A stretch of DNA of 10,023 bases, taken from positions 1 to 10,023 of the forward strand of contig JAUPKO010000614.1 in NCBI GenBank assembly GCA_030837395.1, given 5' to 3'. Source of the stretch: Actinomycetota bacterium. GTDB lineage: Bacteria > Actinomycetota > Actinomycetes > S36-B12 > UBA10799. The stretch's first letter is position 1; the number at the start of each line of letters is the position of its first letter. Shown here in pieces: positions 7,407-10,023 of the stretch. The translations under genes and the position numbers were made by a program. The notes beneath the pieces are model-generated. The model made no database searches. It saw only the letters and a list, made by a program, of their open reading frames with translations, and was not told the origin of the DNA.

Positions 7407-7777
7407 CAGGCTGCACTCTCGGCGTCGACGGCCGCACGTGCGACCTCCACCAGCGCGGCAAAAGCACCGGGGTCGTTGACGGCGAGCTCGGCGAGCATCC
7501 GACGGTCAACCTCGATGTCGGCCAGCTTCAGGCCCTGGATGAACCGGTTGTAGGTCATACCGTTGGCCCGGGCACCGGCGTTGATCCGCTGGATCCACAA
7601 CCGCCGGAAGTCGCCCTTGCGCTTCTTGCGGTCGTTGTAGGCGTACACGCCCGAGTGGGTGACTTGCTCCTTGGCCTTGCGGTACAGCCGGGACCGCTGT
7701 CCCCGGTAGCCGCTGGCCGCCTCGAGCACCTCCCGGCGCTTTTTGTGGGCGTTCACTGCACGCTTGACGCGGGCCAC
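7406..7777 (-). CDS. rplT: 50S ribosomal protein L20
   Basis: The primary 23S rRNA-binding protein L20, needed early in large-subunit assembly; 123 residues, normal length. The N-terminal basic extension (MARVKRAVNAHKKRREVLEAASGYRGQRSRLYRKAKEQVTHSG in two parts around residues 1-43) and the globular part with RRLWIQRINAGAR, NGMTYNRFIQGLK and LDRRMLAELA-like sequence (here VDRRMLAELAVND) are highly characteristic. The start is GTG at 7777, with GAGGAG 6 nt upstream. It lies 45 bases after rpmI, and its TGA stop shares its A with the ATC proposed as start of the methyltransferase. L20 autoregulates its operon in several bacteria; no recognisable L20-binding mimic was found here. Confidence 0.98.
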   Translation of the reverse strand: MARVKRAVNAHKKRREVLEAASGYRGQRSRLYRKAKEQVTHSGVYAYNDRKKRKGDFRRLWIQRINAGARANGMTYNRFIQGLKLADIEVDRRMLAELAVNDPGAFAALVEVARAAVDAESAA

Positions 7778-7822
7778 GATTGTCTCCTCGTACTGTTGTT
7801 GCTGTCTGGGGGTGTGGGGGGC

Positions 7823-8020
7823 TCAGCGCTTGCCGAGCAGGCGCTCAACCTTGCGGGCGTCAGCCTTGACGAGTTCCTTGGTGCCGGTCAGCCGACGTGT
7901 CCGCCGGGATGACTTGCCCTCGAGCAAGTGGCGCTTGTTGGCCCGCTCGTGCAGCACCTTGCCGCTGCCGGTGATCTTGAACCGCTTCTTGGAACCGCTG
8001 TGAGTCTTGATCTTCGGCAC
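7823..8020 (-). CDS. rpmI: 50S ribosomal protein L35
   Basis: A small, highly basic large-subunit protein of 65 residues, full length (MPKIKTHSGSKKRFKITGSGK at the N-terminus in two overlapping basic stretches; ending RKVERLLGKR). It starts with GTG at 8020, only 2 nt after the infC stop. Its Shine-Dalgarno, AGAGGAG (8032-8026), is made of the last two GAG codons of infC, so rpmI translation is probably coupled to infC. The infC-rpmI-rplT order is conserved across most bacteria. Confidence 0.98.
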   Translation of the reverse strand: MPKIKTHSGSKKRFKITGSGKVLHERANKRHLLEGKSSRRTRRLTGTKELVKADARKVERLLGKR

Positions 8021-8022
8021 TT

Positions 8023-8577
8023 CTACTCCTCTATTGCTTCGCTGGTGGCGTGACTGTCGGCCGGCTTCTTGCGACTGGGGGCAATCACCATCGTCATGTT
8101 GCGGCCGTCCTGTTTGGGGGCTGCCTCCACCACACCGAGTTCGCCGATGTCCTCGGCGAGTCGGGCCAGGAGGCGGAAACCGAGTTCGGGGCGGGACTGC
8201 TCACGACCGCGGAACATGATGGTCACCTTGACCTTGTCGCCCGCCTTGAGGAACCGCTCGATGTGGCCCTTCTTGGTGCCGTAGTCGTGCGGGTCGATCT
8301 TGGGGCGGAGCTTCATCTCCTTGATCACCGTGTGGCTCTGGTTCTTGCGGTTCTCGCGAGCCTTGAGCGCGGCTTCGTACTTGTACTTGCCGTAGTCCAT
8401 GAGCTTGCACACCGGCGGCTTGGCCATCGGGGCGACCTCGACCAGATCGAGGTCGGCCTCCTCCGCCAGTCGCAGCGCATCCTCGATTCGCACGATGCCG
8501 ACCTGCTCGCCGGCGGGGCCGACCAGTCGGACCTCGGGCACACGGATTCGCTCGTTGATCCTGGGTTCGACGCTGAT
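8023..8577 (-). CDS. infC: Translation initiation factor IF-3, ATC start
   Basis: IF-3 binds the 30S subunit, prevents premature 50S joining and proofreads the start codon and initiator tRNA. From the ATC at 8577 the protein has 184 residues: an N-terminal domain (PRINERIR at 5-12, VPEVRLVGPAGEQVGI, DLDLVEVAP, PPVCKLMDYGKYKYE), a short linker, and a C-terminal domain (EMKLRPKIDPHDYGTKKGH, KVKVTIMFRGRE, GRNMTMVIAP). AGGAGG stands 5 nt before the ATC. Upstream, the frame meets a TGA at 8625-8623 with no ATG, GTG or TTG between. The first in-frame GTG (8541) would remove the conserved PRINERIR. A rare AUU/AUC-type start is known for infC in other bacteria, where IF-3 represses its own translation through it; the same autoregulation is inferred here. 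It heads the translation operon. Confidence 0.97.
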   Translation of the reverse strand: MSVEPRINERIRVPEVRLVGPAGEQVGIVRIEDALRLAEEADLDLVEVAPMAKPPVCKLMDYGKYKYEAALKARENRKNQSHTVIKEMKLRPKIDPHDYGTKKGHIERFLKAGDKVKVTIMFRGREQSRPELGFRLLARLAEDIGELGVVEAAPKQDGRNMTMVIAPSRKKPADSHATSEAIEE

Positions 8578-8588
8578 GAACGCCTCCT
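8575..8588 (-). promoter_or_regulatory. infC ribosome-binding site with ATC initiator
   Basis: On the minus strand, AGGAGG (8588-8583), a 5-nt spacer CGTTC, then ATC (8577-8575). The strong ribosome-binding site at ideal distance marks the ATC as start codon and is the presumed IF-3 autocontrol site. Confidence 0.85.
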
Positions 8589-8625
8589 GTTGTCGCGTGA
8601 TGTGGGACCGCGCAAGCAGGGGTCA

Positions 8626-8643
8626 ACGCCGAGGGGTCGGCGT
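8626..8643 (-). promoter_or_regulatory. Hairpin in the infC upstream region
   Basis: On the minus strand, ACGCCGA-CCCC-TCGGCGT is a perfect 7-bp stem with a 4-nt loop, 48 nt upstream of the infC ATC. It lacks a U-tract. If transcribed it would be part of the infC leader and could take part in regulation; transcription start is unknown. Confidence 0.35.
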
Positions 8644-8724
8644 CGTGATCGACCTGACCTGACTGGTGAGTGCGAACTGACCGCCGGCAGGTGGGAGTGG
8701 CCTCCGCTTGCACGTGGCCGCCAC

Positions 8725-8739
8725 ACGGTCGGCGACCGT
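8725..8739. repeat. Palindrome ACGGTC-GGC-GACCGT before DUF1844
   Basis: A perfect 6+6 inverted repeat with a 3-base centre, ending 17 bases before the DUF1844 ATG. Size and place would suit a regulator binding site or a small 5' hairpin. It is a single copy in the window, so no further support is available. Confidence 0.3.
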
Positions 8740-8756
8740 CTGCAAGGCTACCATCC

Positions 8757-9134
8757 ATGGCTGACATCTACCCCGCAGACCCGGACTTCCCCGACGCCTA
8801 TCCGACGGCGGCCACGGACGCCGCCCGCGACATCGCCGACGTGCCCGCGGTCGAGATCATCACCACCGTGGCGCTGCACCTGATGACCGCCTCGGCGGTC
8901 GCGTGCGGCCTCGGTGAAGGTGGCGAGGACGAAGCCGACCTGGCCGAGGCACGCATCCTGATCAACGCGCTCGCGGCCCTGGTGGTCGGTGCAGCCCCGG
9001 ACCTGGGCACCTTCCACGCCGGCCCGCTGCGCGACGGGCTGAAGACCGTGCAACTGGCCTTCCGCGAGGCCTCGGCCTTCCCTGACCCGCCGGGCAAGGG
9101 ACCTGGCGAGCGCTTCACCGGCCCGGTCAACTGA
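8757..9134 (+). CDS. DUF1844 domain protein
   Basis: A 125-residue soluble protein of unknown function. The DUF1844 core covers about residues 31-125: AVEIITTVALHLMTASAVACGLG (31-53), an acidic linker, LAEARILINALAALV, then TFHAGPLRDGLKTVQLAFREAS (85-106) and a PGKGPGERFTGPV tail. The family is widespread in actinobacteria and commonly sits divergent from or beside infC, as here. The ATG at 8757 is chosen because MADIYPADPD begins the conserved acidic N-terminus. The frame is open back to 8670 (GTG), but those residues (MRTDRRQVG...) look like non-coding translation. The ribosome-binding site is weak (AAGG, 9 nt away). Its last 8 bases overlap the end of the GH42 gene on the other strand. Confidence 0.9.
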   Translation: MADIYPADPDFPDAYPTAATDAARDIADVPAVEIITTVALHLMTASAVACGLGEGGEDEADLAEARILINALAALVVGAAPDLGTFHAGPLRDGLKTVQLAFREASAFPDPPGKGPGERFTGPVN

Positions 9135-10023
9135 CGGGCAGCACCTTGGCGTCGTAGGGCCCGAATTCGACTCCAGCGTAGGTAAGCGGCCGGTCGGTGT
9201 GGTTGGTGACGACGTCCATCTCGCCTGCCGGGCCCCGCCGCCGCACCACCTCCAGACCGGCGGGCGCGTCAATCACCTCCAGGCCGGCTTCGGCCGCGAT
9301 CCGCCGGCCGATTCCGGCCATCACTGCGGCGTCCACGCCACCGCCGATGTAGTAGACCGCACCAGCCCCGACACCACGCCGGGTAACCGCGGCGCAGTCG
9401 CCGTAGAACTGGTCAGTGAAGCGATAGAGCACCTCGGCGTCGTCAGCACGGATCAGGTCGCGCCACACCGTCACCCGGCCGACCTCTCGACCCACGCGCA
9501 GGTGATCGTCGGTGATCGCCACACCCCCGGCCTCGGCCGGCAGCGACTCCCCCTCGGAGATGGAGATTCCGCACAGCTCGCGCAACAAGCCCGGCGCGGT
9601 GAGCCCGAACGGGATCGTGTTGTCGCGATCCTTCGTGCCCGCCCGGAAGCTCAGCAGCAACGTCCCGCCGCCCCGCACGAAGTCCCCCAGCCGCCCCGCC
9701 AACTCCTGGTCCATCACCACCGGAACCGGCAGCACCACCACCTTGTGGTCGGCGAACTCGGCACCCACGGGCAGCACGTCGATGGTCACGTTGAGCGCGT
9801 GGAAGGGCCGGTACAGCCGCATCAACTCGGACGTGTAGTCGAACGACACGCTCTGGGTCTGCGCCCGCCACGCCCACACCGAGTCCATGTCGTACACCAC
9901 CGCCACCTCGGCCTTCACCTCACTGCGGAACAACTCCTCATGCGGTCGAAGGTCGGCGATCGCATCGGCCACCTCGTGGTACTTGCGGCCCGTGGAATTG
10001 TCGTGGTCGATGACGCCCAGGCA
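9127..10023 (-). CDS. GH42 beta-galactosidase, C-terminal part (5' end outside window)
   Basis: The last 298 residues of a glycoside hydrolase family 42 beta-galactosidase, which releases terminal beta-linked galactose from oligosaccharides. The fragment enters at CLGVIDHDNSTGRKYHEV, the end of the TIM-barrel domain. From about residue 38 it shows the trimerisation domain (AEVAVVYDMDSVWAWRAQ, YRPFHALNVTIDVLP, FADHKVVVLP, FVRGGGTLLLSFRAG), then the small C-terminal beta domain (GLEVVRRRGPAGEMDVVTNHTDRPLTY...GPYDAKVLPVS). The catalytic glutamates lie in the missing N-terminal part, so activity cannot be judged here. No signal peptide region is visible. The gene ends convergently with DUF1844 with an 8-bp overlap and no terminator between them. 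Confidence 0.9.
   Translation of the reverse strand, partial: CLGVIDHDNSTGRKYHEVADAIADLRPHEELFRSEVKAEVAVVYDMDSVWAWRAQTQSVSFDYTSELMRLYRPFHALNVTIDVLPVGAEFADHKVVVLPVPVVMDQELAGRLGDFVRGGGTLLLSFRAGTKDRDNTIPFGLTAPGLLRELCGISISEGESLPAEAGGVAITDDHLRVGREVGRVTVWRDLIRADDAEVLYRFTDQFYGDCAAVTRRGVGAGAVYYIGGGVDAAVMAGIGRRIAAEAGLEVIDAPAGLEVVRRRGPAGEMDVVTNHTDRPLTYAGVEFGPYDAKVLPVS

Larger units (their letters stand above)
8578..8756. promoter_or_regulatory. Divergent infC / DUF1844 intergenic region
   Basis: 179 bases between the two divergent starts, expected to hold both promoters. No consensus -35/-10 pair with proper spacing is visible on either strand. On the plus strand TACCAT (8749-8754) fits TANNNT but is only 2 nt from the ATG. 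On the minus strand TTGACC (8627-8622) has no TANNNT partner. Two inverted repeats, at 8626-8643 and 8725-8739, are the only clear structures. Confidence 0.5.

Noticed and set aside
8749..8754. TACCAT as -10 of a leaderless DUF1844 transcript
   Set aside because: The box ends 2 nt before the ATG, so transcription would begin inside the coding sequence; no suitable -35 was found either.
8670..8756. 29-residue N-terminal extension of DUF1844 from a GTG
   Set aside because: The extra translation is unlike the acidic N-terminus of the family and would occupy the palindrome and promoter region.

Overview
The window reads as GC-rich (roughly two thirds G+C by eye) actinobacterial DNA. The evidence is the block infC-rpmI-rplT-SpoU methyltransferase-pheS-pheT, a DUF1844 gene divergent from infC, a PheS with the four-cysteine insertion typical of many Actinomycetota, and frequent GTG starts. 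The genus cannot be fixed from this sequence. Bases 1-18 are an exact match to the 3' end of the Illumina TruSeq read-1 adapter, so the left edge is almost certainly an untrimmed contig end and not a genomic junction.

Layout, left to right. On the minus strand come the 5' part of a DHA2-type MFS transporter (19-1161, its 3' end lost at the contig edge), a DMT-superfamily permease (1252-2148) and a DUF1275 membrane protein (2264-2950). The DUF1275 start overlaps the stop of pheT. Then pheT (2947-5436) and pheS (5436-6545) encode the two subunits of phenylalanyl-tRNA synthetase, joined by a TGATG stop/start overlap. Upstream of pheS lie a SpoU/TrmH-family RNA methyltransferase (6603-7406), rplT (L20), rpmI (L35) and infC (IF-3, ending at 8577). 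All are transcribed right to left. A 179-base gap then separates infC from the divergent plus-strand DUF1844 gene (8757-9134). That gene overlaps tail-to-tail, by 8 bases, the end of a minus-strand GH42 beta-galactosidase (9127-10023), which is cut by the right edge.

The core is a translation operon: initiation factor, two large-subunit proteins, an RNA methyltransferase and an aminoacyl-tRNA synthetase. The genes are tightly spaced, with 2 nt between infC and rpmI, TGATC between rplT and the methyltransferase, and TGATG between pheS and pheT. The membrane-protein genes downstream and the galactosidase upstream look like lineage-specific neighbours.

I found no mobile element, CRISPR array, RNA gene or convincing novel multi-gene system. 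The observations most worth a second look concern translation initiation. infC has no ATG/GTG/TTG in frame and appears to start at ATC. The methyltransferase four genes into the same run also has no canonical start ahead of its conserved N-terminus; its best start is another ATC, fused to the rplT stop. A perfect 12-bp hairpin lies 13 nt beyond that junction, inside the methyltransferase's first codons.
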